In this document: piece after piece, positions 19,198-28,462 of the stretch
How the letters are laid out: the number at the start of each line of letters is the position of its first letter
Numbering within the stretch: position 1 is the first letter of the stretch
From: Helicobacteraceae bacterium
Lineage (GTDB): Bacteria > Campylobacterota > Campylobacteria > Campylobacterales > Sulfurimonadaceae
Direction: 5' to 3'
DNA length: 34,700 bases
Assembly (NCBI GenBank): GCA_027068615.1
Contig: JAMOQV010000073.1
Span: 1 to 34,700 of the forward strand
Made by a program: the position numbers and the translations under genes
Notes under the pieces: model-generated
What the model was told of the DNA's origin: nothing
The model's database searches: none
Seen by the model: only the letters and a program-made list of their open reading frames with translations

Positions 19198-20579
19198 TTT
19201 AACCCCATTTTAGCAGGATTTAGTATGTTATTAGGGTCAAATGCCATCTTTATAGATTTAAAAAGATTCATCTCCTCTTCTGTAAATGCCATTCTCATAT
19301 ATGGAGCTTTTGCAAGTCCGATGCCGTGTTCACCACTTAGAGTTCCACCCAAATCAACAGTAGCTTGAAAAACTTCTTCTATAGCTTTGTAAGCGATTTT
19401 AACTTGTTCTTCATCGCTACCATCTACCATAACATTTGTATGAACATTACCATCTCCAGTATGTCCAAAACATGGGATATTTACATTGTATTTATTTGCT
19501 ATTGCATAGAATTTTTCTAAAAGTTCAGGTAAAACTGCACGAGGTACTGTTACATCTTCATTTAGTTTTTTACTACCATAAACACTTAAAGCAGGAGATG
19601 CATTTCTTCTAGCAAACCATATATCACTTGCTTCTTTTTCATCTTTTGCGATTTTAAACTCACTACAACCATTTTCAAAGAAAACTTTTTCTATTTGTGA
19701 TAGTTGGTAAGCCAAATCATCATCTAAGTTTCCATCAACATCAGTTACAAGCAATGCTCCAGCATCTACTGGTAAGCCTTTGTTAAAAGTTTGCTCAACT
19801 GCTCTTATAGTTAAGTTATCTAAAAATTCCATAGCAACTGGTACTATACCACTTGCCATTGTTTTATAAACTGCATTCATAGCATCGTTTACTGTTGGAA
19901 AAATCCCCATAGCTGTACGAGTTAGCTTAGGTTTTGGGATAAGTCTTAGAGTTATCTCAGTTAAAACGGCTAATGTTCCCTCAGATGCTACTAAGATACC
20001 ACTTATGTTATATCCAGCAACATCTTTTATGGTTCTTTTACCAGCTTTTATAATGTCGCCATTTGGTAAAACTGCTCTTGTTGCCATCACATAATCTTTT
20101 GTGATGCCGTACTTTGCAGCTCTCATACCACCTGCATTTTCACTAACATTTCCGCCTAAAGTTGAGTACTCTTGACTTGCTGGGTCTGGTGGATAAAAAA
20201 GACCTATCTCTTCTACGGCTCTTTGTAAGTCCATATTTATCACACCAGGTTGTACTACTGCTACCATATTTTTAACATCAATCTCTAAGATTTTATTCAT
20301 ATGTTTTTCCATAGCTAGTATGATGCCACCACTACTTGGTAATGCCCCACCAGTAAAACCACTACCAGCTCCACGAGGAACTATAACTATTTTATGCTCA
20401 TTACAGTACTTTAAGATAGCACTTATATCATCTTCATTTCTTGGAAATATAACGGCATCTGGTTCAAACTTATTTCTTGTAGCATCATAAGAATATGCTA
20501 AAAGATGTGCTTTGTCACTATAAATATTTTCTTCACCTACTATTGAAGTAAAGTGTTTTATATGTTGTTTATCTATCAT
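19194..20579 (-). CDS. glcD: FAD-linked oxidase, glycolate oxidase subunit GlcD-like
   Basis: [56 protein letters not shown]. Start MIDKQ (20579) preferred over 20591. Confidence 0.9.
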   Translation of the reverse strand: MIDKQHIKHFTSIVGEENIYSDKAHLLAYSYDATRNKFEPDAVIFPRNEDDISAILKYCNEHKIVIVPRGAGSGFTGGALPSSGGIILAMEKHMNKILEIDVKNMVAVVQPGVINMDLQRAVEEIGLFYPPDPASQEYSTLGGNVSENAGGMRAAKYGITKDYVMATRAVLPNGDIIKAGKRTIKDVAGYNISGILVASEGTLAVLTEITLRLIPKPKLTRTAMGIFPTVNDAMNAVYKTMASGIVPVAMEFLDNLTIRAVEQTFNKGLPVDAGALLVTDVDGNLDDDLAYQLSQIEKVFFENGCSEFKIAKDEKEASDIWFARRNASPALSVYGSKKLNEDVTVPRAVLPELLEKFYAIANKYNVNIPCFGHTGDGNVHTNVMVDGSDEEQVKIAYKAIEEVFQATVDLGGTLSGEHGIGLAKAPYMRMAFTEEEMNLFKSIKMAFDPNNILNPAKMGLN

Positions 20580-21330
20580 TTTCCATCTCACTTCTTAATT
20601 GTTTATTATTTGGATTGTATTTTAAAAGTAAAGAGTAATAGTAAAGATTGTAATCTTTAACTTCATCAGTACCTTCTCCAAAGTCCCACCAACTATTTGT
20701 CATCTCTTTTACTCTTGTATAAAAAGGTAATTTAACAGAGTTTTGTTTAAGTGGAGCTTTTGAAATAGCTAGTATTTTTAAACTTTTAGCATCAACTGTA
20801 TATAGTTTTTCTTTTATAAAAAAGTATATTAGACCAACAGAAGTATCATTACTCATATCTAAAAAATCATCTTTTATTGGTGCTAAGTGACCTTTTAAAG
20901 ATAATAATGTTGTAAATATATCAGAATGTATCCATTGAACTTTTATAGCCTTTGTGATGCGATGATAGATCTCTTCATTAGGTGCTATAAGTAAAGCTCT
21001 TGAATAACCAAAAGCAAGTACAACTTTATCTCCATTTTTAACATGATAATTTATAGAAGGTAATGCATTGTTTACAAGAGCATCAAAATCATTCATTTTA
21101 AGGATTGCTGTATGTGTAGCATTATCAAATGAATTTACAGTTATGTTTTTTAAAATAATACTGTGGGACTCATCAATTTTATGTATGATAAAACCACTTA
21201 TTCCAACATCTATTCTGTCTATTTTTATTGTTGCTATATTGTTTGGTTCATCTACAGTTTCTATTGTAGATGTAACAACAGATGCAAATATTTGTGAAAT
21301 TAATAATAAAAATAATATTATTTGTTTCAT
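20569..21330 (-). CDS. Conserved exported/plasminogen-binding-type hypothetical protein upstream of glcD
   Basis: Signal peptide MKQIILFLLLISQIFAS; overlaps glcD start; corresponds in position to Campylobacter Cj1214c. Confidence 0.6.
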   Translation of the reverse strand: MKQIILFLLLISQIFASVVTSTIETVDEPNNIATIKIDRIDVGISGFIIHKIDESHSIILKNITVNSFDNATHTAILKMNDFDALVNNALPSINYHVKNGDKVVLAFGYSRALLIAPNEEIYHRITKAIKVQWIHSDIFTTLLSLKGHLAPIKDDFLDMSNDTSVGLIYFFIKEKLYTVDAKSLKILAISKAPLKQNSVKLPFYTRVKEMTNSWWDFGEGTDEVKDYNLYYYSLLLKYNPNNKQLRSEMENDR

Positions 21331-21435
21331 ATTTCTCTCTTTGTTTTAAATTTTACCCGTTATTATAACAAACAAATCTCATACTAAGCAAAATTTAGTT
21401 AGAGTTTGCCAATTATTTATTTTCGGAACTATTCA

Positions 21436-22620
21436 ATGATACAAATTTTTCTAATTTTACTGTTACCACTTAGCATTTTTGCATCTAAAGTTGATACTTA
21501 TCGTGTTGAAAAAGGGCAGACATATCTTACTTTTTTGCAAAAACAAAAACTACCTATTAAAAAACTTTATTATGATCTAGATAATGAAGATCAAATCTTG
21601 ACTCAAGAGATAAAAGCAGGTGTTCATTATCAAATACTTCATGGTAAGAACAATAAAATAGAACAGGTTTTACTTCCTATAAATGAAGAACTACAAATTC
21701 ATATTTATAGAGATGATAAAGGTGCTTACAAATTTGAAATTATACCAATCATATATGAGACTAAAAAGAAAGTTTTAACACTTAAGATAAGTAGATCTCC
21801 ACATTATGATATATATAAAATGACAGGTTCTACTAAACTTGCTTCTGTTTTTGTGTCTGCTTTTAATAGGTCTTTAAATTTTAAAAGAGATTTAAGAGTT
21901 GGTGATGATTTGGTAATGATTTATGAGCAAAAATATCGCCTTGGAAAACCATTTTCTATGCCTATACTAAAAGCAGCTATGATAGAAATGAGAAATAAAA
22001 AACATTATATTTATCTAAATAAAGATGATAAATACTATAATGAAAAAGGTCATAGAGTTGAAAGATTTTTACTTATAAGACCTATAAGAGGTGGGAGAAT
22101 ATCTTCTTATTTTTCAAAAAGAAGGTTCCATCCTATCTTAAAAAAATGGAAAGCTCATTTTGGAATTGATTATGCAGCTAGAAGAGGAACTCCTATAAGG
22201 GCAGCTGGTAGTGGTAGAATCTCTTGGGCTGCTAGAATGGGTTCTTATGGTAATTTAGTAAAAATTCAGCATGAGAATGGATATGAAACAAGATATGCAC
22301 ATATGAAAGGGTTTAGAAAGGGGATAAGAAGAGGTAAAAGGGTTAAAAAAGGTGATATCATTGGTTATGTTGGAACAACAGGTCGTTCAACTGGACCACA
22401 TTTACACTTTGAACTTAGAAAAAAAGGGCGACCTATTAACCCTCTTCGAGTTGTTCAAGTAACAACTAAGAAATTAAAAGGTAAAAAAAGAAAAGAGTTT
22501 TTAAGCTTAAAAAAGATGTATGATAAAGAGATATCTTCAGCACTTACAAATTATAAACCTTTTATAAGATTACCAAAAATGATAGATGAATGTTACTTTT
22601 GTAAAATTAAGAAGTTATAA
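21436..22620 (+). CDS. Exported M23-family (LytM) peptidoglycan endopeptidase
   Basis: HFGIDYAARRGTPIRAAGSGRI, YETRYAHM, STGPHLHFELRKKGRPINP; signal-peptide start at 21436 preferred over 21406. Confidence 0.92.
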   Translation: MIQIFLILLLPLSIFASKVDTYRVEKGQTYLTFLQKQKLPIKKLYYDLDNEDQILTQEIKAGVHYQILHGKNNKIEQVLLPINEELQIHIYRDDKGAYKFEIIPIIYETKKKVLTLKISRSPHYDIYKMTGSTKLASVFVSAFNRSLNFKRDLRVGDDLVMIYEQKYRLGKPFSMPILKAAMIEMRNKKHYIYLNKDDKYYNEKGHRVERFLLIRPIRGGRISSYFSKRRFHPILKKWKAHFGIDYAARRGTPIRAAGSGRISWAARMGSYGNLVKIQHENGYETRYAHMKGFRKGIRRGKRVKKGDIIGYVGTTGRSTGPHLHFELRKKGRPINPLRVVQVTTKKLKGKKRKEFLSLKKMYDKEISSALTNYKPFIRLPKMIDECYFCKIKKL

Positions 22621-23662
22621 AAAGTGCTATTTCATCAGATAGAAGATAATTAGGATTGTAAAATCTTTTATCTTCTTTGTAGAGTTTATTTTCTTTTACG
22701 AGTATATCTACTCTTTTTAATTCATCTTTAGTTAGTATGTTTTCTTCTATGCCAACAGATGAACGAAGACCTAAGAAAATTTGTTCTATTTTTTTATCCT
22801 CTTTTGTTAAGTTTTCAATATCTATATCCAATGGATTTTTTATATAGTTTTCAACAGATGTGGCTGTATAAAATCTTTGTAACTCAAGTTTTCCAATAGC
22901 TCCACTTCCTAATCCTATGTAATCTTTATATTTCCAATAACCAAGATTATGTAAACTTTTATAAGTTCCAAAGTTACTTATCTCGTATTGTTTGAAACCA
23001 TACTCTTTAATACTATCAAATATAAAGTTTGTTAATTCTAGCTTTTCATCAGACATTTGTGGTTTATGTTCAAATGGTGTATTTTCTTCTATCGTAAGAG
23101 CATAGGCACTTATATGATTGATAGGTAAAGTAAAAGCTGTTTTTATATCATTTTTTAGAAGTTTTTTTGTATCTCCAAGTGTTGCATAAATGATATCTAA
23201 AGATATATTTTTAAATCCAATTTCGTAAGCATTTGTTACAGCTTTTATAGCTTGTTTTGAATTATGAGAACGATTTAGTAGTTTTAATTTTTTATCATCA
23301 AAACTTTGCACACCAAAACTTATGCGGTTTATTCCAAGTTCTTTCATACCTTTTAGCCATTCTTTAGTAGCACTGTTTGGATTTGCTTCTGATGTTATTT
23401 CTATATCTTTTTTTAAATATGGTTTTAACATTTTAAATAATGGTTTATAAAGTTCAGGAGATACAGTTGATGGAGTTCCTCCACCTATAAAAACAGTTTC
23501 TATAGATTGGTTAGTTACTTTAAATCTTATTAATTCATATTTTAGTTGAACAAGTAGTGATTGCATATATGTTTCTTTTAGATGAAACTTATCAACATAG
23601 GAGTTAAAAGCACAATATGAGCATTTTGAATCACAAAACGGTATATGTATATATAGTAACAT
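22607..23662 (-). CDS. hemW: Radical SAM HemW-like (coproporphyrinogen III oxidase-like)
   Basis: LYIHIPFCDSKCSYCAFNSY, FIGGGTPSTVSPE, GINRISFGVQSFDDKKLKLLNRSHN. Confidence 0.9.
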   Translation of the reverse strand: MLLYIHIPFCDSKCSYCAFNSYVDKFHLKETYMQSLLVQLKYELIRFKVTNQSIETVFIGGGTPSTVSPELYKPLFKMLKPYLKKDIEITSEANPNSATKEWLKGMKELGINRISFGVQSFDDKKLKLLNRSHNSKQAIKAVTNAYEIGFKNISLDIIYATLGDTKKLLKNDIKTAFTLPINHISAYALTIEENTPFEHKPQMSDEKLELTNFIFDSIKEYGFKQYEISNFGTYKSLHNLGYWKYKDYIGLGSGAIGKLELQRFYTATSVENYIKNPLDIDIENLTKEDKKIEQIFLGLRSSVGIEENILTKDELKRVDILVKENKLYKEDKRFYNPNYLLSDEIALFITS

Positions 23663-23770
23663 AGTGGTTAATTTTCTTTATCTATTTTGTGTTGTGTTTT
23701 TTGCATTTTTTAAGCTCCATATTTTTATACCTAATTATAGTATATTATTTAATTTTAATCACTATTTTTG

Positions 23771-23776
23771 TATAAT
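23771..23776 (+). promoter_or_regulatory. Putative -10 box for rppH-lysC-hobA-holB
   Basis: TTTTTGTATAATCACG upstream of rppH. Confidence 0.5.
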
Positions 23777-23803
23777 CACGATAATTAAATATAGGTATCT
23801 AGT

Positions 23804-24274
23804 ATGAATAAAGAAAAATTATATCGACCTAATGTAGCGGCTATAATTGTCTCAAGTAACTATCCTAAAGTAAAAGAGATTTTTATAGCACAAAGAAATG
23901 ACTTAGAGGGTGTTTGGCAGTTTCCTCAAGGTGGTATAGATGAGGGTGAAGAGGTAAGAGAAGCACTTTTTCGCGAATTAGAAGAGGAGATAGGAACTAA
24001 CTCTGTTGAAATTATTTCTGAATATCCTCAATGGTTGAGTTATGATTTTCCATCAAAGATAGCTAAAAATATGCAACCGTGGATAGGTCAAAGACAAAAA
24101 TATTTTCTTGTAAAACTTAAAAAAGATGCTAAAATAGATATAAATACTAAGCATCCTGAATTTAACGATTATAAATTTGTAAAAGTTGATGATGTTTTAG
24201 AACTTAGTGCTTCATTTAAGCAGGATGTATATGAAAAAGTTATTGATTATTTTAAAAAAGAGGATTTTTTATAA
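23804..24274 (+). CDS. rppH: RNA pyrophosphohydrolase RppH (Nudix)
   Basis: YRPNVAAIIVSSNYP, Nudix box GGIDEGEEVREALFRELEEEIG. Confidence 0.93.
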   Translation: MNKEKLYRPNVAAIIVSSNYPKVKEIFIAQRNDLEGVWQFPQGGIDEGEEVREALFRELEEEIGTNSVEIISEYPQWLSYDFPSKIAKNMQPWIGQRQKYFLVKLKKDAKIDINTKHPEFNDYKFVKVDDVLELSASFKQDVYEKVIDYFKKEDFL

Positions 24275-25486
24275 ATGTTAGTTGTTCAAAAATTTGGCGG
24301 AACAAGTGTTGGTGATTTGGAGAGAATCCAAAATGTAGCAAATCGTGTAAGTGAAACAAAAAAAGCTGGTCATGATGTAGTGGTTGTAGTTTCGGCTATG
24401 AGTGGAGAAACTAACAAACTTGTTGGTTATGCTGAACATTTTTCATCTAACCCTGCAAGAGCTGAGATGGATATGCTTTTAAGTTCTGGTGAGAGAGTTA
24501 CAGCATCACTTCTTTCTATAGCCCTACAAGAGATGGGTTATAGTGCAGTTGCTATGACTGGTAGAAAAGCAGGTATCGTTACAGATATGCATCATACAAA
24601 AGCAAGGATTGAAGAGATAAATCCAAAAGCTATGAAAGATGCCATAAAAGAGGGTAAAATCGTAGTTGTAGCTGGTTTTCAAGGGGTAAATGAAGATGGA
24701 GATATTACAACTCTTGGTCGTGGTGGAAGTGATTTGAGTGCTGTTGCTATCGCTGGAGCTATAAAAGCAGACCTTTGTGAAATATATACAGATGTTAGTG
24801 GTATCTACACAACAGACCCTCGCATCGAACCTAAAGCTAGAAAGTTAGATAAAATCTCTTATGAAGAGATGCTAGAACTTGCAAGTTTAGGTGCAAAAGT
24901 TTTACAAAACCGTTCAGTAGAGTTAGCAAAAAAACTAAATGTAAACCTAGTAACAAGAACAAGCTTCTCAAACGAAGAGGGGACATTAATAACTAAGGAA
25001 GAAAATATTATGGAAAAACCATTAGTAAGTGGAATTGCATTAGATAGAGGTCAAGCTCGTATATCTTTAATAGGTGTTAGCGATAGACCGGGAGTTGCAT
25101 CTGAGATATTTAACAAACTAGCAGAAGCTGAAGTAAATGTTGATATGATTATACAAAATCGTGCTCATGCTGGTATGACAAATATAGACTTTACAGTTCC
25201 TAAGGGTGATTTGATAGATGCTAAAAGTGTTGTAGCAGACTTCTTAAAAGATGGTGATTTGGAAGATGATGTTTATAATGAAAACATTTGTAAAGTTTCA
25301 GTTGTTGGTGTAGGTATGAAATCTCATGCTGGTGTAGCTGCAAAAGCTTTTTCAACTATGGCTGAAAACAATATAAACATAAATATGATATCAACTTCAG
25401 AGATAAAAGTTTCTATGGTTATAGATGAAAGATATGCAGAGTTAGCAGTTCGTTCTCTTCATGAAGCTTATGAGTTAGATAAGTAA
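24275..25486 (+). CDS. lysC: Aspartate kinase
   Basis: VVQKFGGTSVGDLERIQNVA, GRGGSDLSAVAIAGA, two ACT regions. Confidence 0.97.
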   Translation: MLVVQKFGGTSVGDLERIQNVANRVSETKKAGHDVVVVVSAMSGETNKLVGYAEHFSSNPARAEMDMLLSSGERVTASLLSIALQEMGYSAVAMTGRKAGIVTDMHHTKARIEEINPKAMKDAIKEGKIVVVAGFQGVNEDGDITTLGRGGSDLSAVAIAGAIKADLCEIYTDVSGIYTTDPRIEPKARKLDKISYEEMLELASLGAKVLQNRSVELAKKLNVNLVTRTSFSNEEGTLITKEENIMEKPLVSGIALDRGQARISLIGVSDRPGVASEIFNKLAEAEVNVDMIIQNRAHAGMTNIDFTVPKGDLIDAKSVVADFLKDGDLEDDVYNENICKVSVVGVGMKSHAGVAAKAFSTMAENNININMISTSEIKVSMVIDERYAELAVRSLHEAYELDK

Positions 25487-25493
25487 ATACCTT

Positions 25494-26045
25494 ATGTCTG
25501 CTGAATTTGCTCAATGGAGTTTAGATGCTATAAGAGATGAGGGAGCTATATTAAGTTGGTTAGAAGAGCAACGCTTTGACTGGACTACAACTCTCTCTTT
25601 AGCTCTTGAACAGATCTTAAATGGTAAAACAATCATCCTTATAACAGATGAGAAGAGAAAGTGGTTTGAGAAGTATATATTAACCTCTTTAAATGCAGAA
25701 CTTGCAGATAGACCACTTTTACCTATAGTAAGTATTGATGCAATTTATAGTCATTTCAATAATGTAAGTGGTGGTGAGATGATAGATATCGTTGAAGATA
25801 TGATTTCACTCTCTTATAAAGATGATTATTTCTTTTGGTATATTGGTATTGGTGATGATAGACGAGCAGATATAGCTAAAAGAAGATCAAATAGTTATTT
25901 TTGGGTTTTTGATGAGGATTTGCAGAATGCATTTTCATTAAAATCTTATGATAAACGCTTAGATATAAAACTTATACAACTTTATCAACTTTTTAACTCA
26001 TCTTTAAATGCAGCTATGTTTGGTGAGGTTGATGTTAGTAGCTAA
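25494..26045 (+). CDS. hobA: HobA, DnaA-interacting initiation regulator
   Basis: HobA-like sequence and invariant position between lysC and holB as in H. pylori (HP1229-HP1231). Confidence 0.85.
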   Translation: MSAEFAQWSLDAIRDEGAILSWLEEQRFDWTTTLSLALEQILNGKTIILITDEKRKWFEKYILTSLNAELADRPLLPIVSIDAIYSHFNNVSGGEMIDIVEDMISLSYKDDYFFWYIGIGDDRRADIAKRRSNSYFWVFDEDLQNAFSLKSYDKRLDIKLIQLYQLFNSSLNAAMFGEVDVSS

Positions 26046-26640
26046 AAAGTCTCAGATTATCCTTTCTACAGAATTTGAATCTGAGTTAAAGATACTACAA
26101 GATGAGTTAAAACCACATAGAGTTGTAGGTTTTTTAGAAGATAGTTTTAAACTAGAACATGCAAAAGCTGTGGTTTCTGAAGCATATATAAGTGAGAGTG
26201 AAGTTAAGTATATAGTTTTAGCTGGTAACTCTTTTACTATAGAAGCTCAAAACTCTCTTTTGAAAGTTTTAGAAGAACCACCTAAAAATATAGAGTTTAT
26301 AATCATATCTCCAACAAAATCAAATCTATTACCTACTATTCGTTCTAGATTGCCGATAACAAAAGGGCAAAGAGTTTCACAAAGAGTAATTTGTGAGTTA
26401 GATATATCAAAACTAGACTATAATGATGTGTTTTTATTTTTAAAAGAAAATGCAAGAATAAAAAAAGATGATGCAAAAAGATTACTTGAAGCGTTGTATT
26501 TTAGAGCTATAACTGTAGATAAGTTGATATTAAATGAGGAACAATTAGATAATTTTGATAAAGCATATAGATTGTTAGATCTAAACTCAAGACCTCAAAG
26601 TGTACTTGCTATGGTGCTTATGGGATTTGTTATAAAGTAA
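26032..26640 (+). CDS. holB: DNA polymerase III subunit delta'
   Basis: YIVLAGNSFTIEAQNSLLKVLEEPPKNIEFIIISPTKSNLLPTIRSR; start at 26032 preferred over 26008. Confidence 0.85.
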   Translation: MLVAKKSQIILSTEFESELKILQDELKPHRVVGFLEDSFKLEHAKAVVSEAYISESEVKYIVLAGNSFTIEAQNSLLKVLEEPPKNIEFIIISPTKSNLLPTIRSRLPITKGQRVSQRVICELDISKLDYNDVFLFLKENARIKKDDAKRLLEALYFRAITVDKLILNEEQLDNFDKAYRLLDLNSRPQSVLAMVLMGFVIK

Positions 26641-26659
26641 AAGGGTATTAAACCTTTTA
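26638..26659. terminator. Convergent-gene hairpin containing both stop codons
   Basis: TAAAAGG-GTATTAAA-CCTTTTA. Confidence 0.5.
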
Positions 26660-26863
26660 TATTATAACTTCTATAATAACATCTGCTACTTCAATAGTAT
26701 CACCTGCTATTATCTTTGCTCTTTTTCTAGTTTCTATCTCTGAGTTTCTTTTTACATATCCCTCAGCTATAATCATTTTTGCTTGAGCTCCACTATCTAC
26801 CAAATCTAAAACTTTTAAAAGTTTAAAAAGTTCTATATAATCATCTTTTAATTCATATTTCAT
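26657..26863 (-). CDS. Small S4-domain RNA-binding protein (YbcJ-like)
   Basis: LKVLDLVDSGAQAKMIIAEGYVKRNSEIETRKRAKIIAGDTIEV. Confidence 0.85.
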   Translation of the reverse strand: MKYELKDDYIELFKLLKVLDLVDSGAQAKMIIAEGYVKRNSEIETRKRAKIIAGDTIEVADVIIEVII

Positions 26864-26864
26864 A

Positions 26865-27422
26865 TTATGCCTCTACATTTAGTACAGAAAAACCTTGTTC
26901 TGCCATATATTTATCTACTGTTTCTAATGCTTTTTTCATAGTCTCTTGAGATATCTCTGGTAACTCTGAACCCCAAGCTTCTTTTGCATCTTCATAACCT
27001 TTAAGCATACCTTCTCTACCTGCTTTAAGCATATCTTCATCACCATTTGCTCCATTTATAACAAAATCAGATATTCTTTTAGCTGTTTGATCAACTCCAA
27101 AGAATCCATTATCACTAACTAACTCTTTTGCTTCATCTTGAGAAAGTTCAGCTATTGGCTTACCATCATAACCTATATCTTTTAAAAAGTTTTGAAACTC
27201 TTCATAATCTTGCTGAAACTTATCTTTATCTTCACCAATAATGATAGATAAATCAGATTGTAAAGATATAGATTGAAGTAAAACCTCTTTAGATTGTTCC
27301 TCCATCTGATTTTTTATATCTTTTACTTCATCTGCTGATATTTTATCTGTAAAATTACTTTTTATCTCTTTTTTTGTGTTTACATTTGTATTCATACTAA
27401 TTATATTTGATGAAATTTCCAT
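26865..27422 (-). CDS. Conserved hypothetical protein (DUF5610-like; often named 'hydrogenase-4 component G')
   Basis: C-terminal GREGMLKGYEDAKEAWGSELPEISQETMKKALETVDKYM; AAGGAG RBS. Confidence 0.5.
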   Translation of the reverse strand: MEISSNIISMNTNVNTKKEIKSNFTDKISADEVKDIKNQMEEQSKEVLLQSISLQSDLSIIIGEDKDKFQQDYEEFQNFLKDIGYDGKPIAELSQDEAKELVSDNGFFGVDQTAKRISDFVINGANGDEDMLKAGREGMLKGYEDAKEAWGSELPEISQETMKKALETVDKYMAEQGFSVLNVEA

Positions 27423-27500
27423 TTTAACTCCTTAAAAGTTACATTTTAATGCATATTATGCACATATTATCGACAAATTTCAATATTTCTTAATAAAAGG

Positions 27501-27528
27501 TTGCAATTAAGAAATATTAGGCTATACT
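27501..27528 (+). promoter_or_regulatory. sigma70-like promoter for csp
   Basis: TTGCAA - 16 nt - TATACT. Confidence 0.55.
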
Positions 27529-27539
27529 TGTGTCTATGA

Positions 27540-27564
27540 AAAGATGAGGCTCGAGTTCATCTTT
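27540..27564 (+). promoter_or_regulatory. Hairpin at the start of the csp 5' leader
   Basis: AAAGATGA-(GGCTCGAGT)-TCATCTTT, 8-bp stem about 80 nt upstream of the start codon. Confidence 0.5.
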
Positions 27565-27643
27565 AGCGTTATAGTATGTTTTATCCATCCAATACCCCTA
27601 AAGACTCTCCACACTTTCAAAATTTTAATACAAGGTATTTGCA

Positions 27644-27862
27644 ATGGCAGAATTACTAGATGGTACAGTTAAATGGTTCAATGATGAAAAAGGTTATGGT
27701 TTTATCCAACAAGACAATGGTGGGAAAGATGTATTCGTACATTTCCGTCAGGTTAACAACAACACGGGTGGTCGTGTTTCTTTAGCTGAAAACCAAAAAG
27801 TTACTTTTGAAATCGGTGAAGGTCAAAAAGGACCTCAAGCTGAGAATGTAACTCCACTTTAA
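27644..27862 (+). CDS. Cold-shock domain protein (CspA family)
   Basis: [28 protein letters not shown]. Confidence 0.97.
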   Translation: MAELLDGTVKWFNDEKGYGFIQQDNGGKDVFVHFRQVNNNTGGRVSLAENQKVTFEIGEGQKGPQAENVTPL

Positions 27863-27872
27863 TCAGTGTTTA

Positions 27873-27900
27873 TTAGATATAGGTTTTAGCCTATATCTAA
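27873..27900. terminator. Bidirectional hairpin between csp and the convergent small ORF
   Basis: TTAGATATAGG-TTTTAG-CCTATATCTAA, perfect 11-bp stem. Confidence 0.55.
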
Positions 27901-28154
27901 ACTTCTCCATCCCTATAAGCTTCAACAGCTTCAGATAAATCTTTAAACCCACTTACTCTTCCAACAAGATAATTTTCATCCAATATATAACAAGATATAA
28001 AACCACCCATCTCTAACAAAAATAATGCAGTTTCATTTGGAGACTCTTCTATTTTTGAGATAACTCTCATCCCATCTATTGTATCACTAAGCTCCACAAC
28101 AACATCATACTCAACATCGAGTAATTTTTTACCATCACTTATATAATCAGCCAT
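27897..28154 (-). CDS. Small acidic conserved hypothetical protein
   Basis: 85-aa ORF, RBS GGAGG (AGGAGGATAAAATG). Confidence 0.6.
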   Translation of the reverse strand: MADYISDGKKLLDVEYDVVVELSDTIDGMRVISKIEESPNETALFLLEMGGFISCYILDENYLVGRVSGFKDLSEAVEAYRDGEV

Positions 28155-28299
28155 TTTATCCTCCTAGTTATTCTTAAGCATTTTTAATACCTACTTTCTT
28201 TAGGAATAGTTTTTGCTAAAGATGCCAATGAAACAATAGATTATACCAAACCCTATTAAAAACTAAACATTTAAATAAAAGATAAGCTATTAGCTATGA

Positions 28300-28440
28300 G
28301 GCAAACTATTGCAGGAGCTATCAGTAGCTTCAAGAGTTACTTATTACTTTGATGAGAGTGGATTTAATCTAAACCTTTTAATGAAGTTATTTATGCCCTT
28401 TTACTTATCTTTTCTTACTTTAGATATACTTATCATTTAA
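28300..28440 (+). pseudogene. Possible IS630-family transposase remnant
   Basis: 46-codon startless open frame ..KLLQELSVASRVTYYFDESGFNLNLL.. containing an IS630-like YYFDESGF motif in otherwise non-coding DNA. Confidence 0.25.
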
Positions 28441-28462
28441 ATTAAAGTAAAAAGGCTTTTTT

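Noticed and set aside
21068-21349. 93-aa plus-strand ORF upstream of the M23 gene
   Set aside because: Antisense to the exported protein upstream of glcD; no RBS and no family resemblance.
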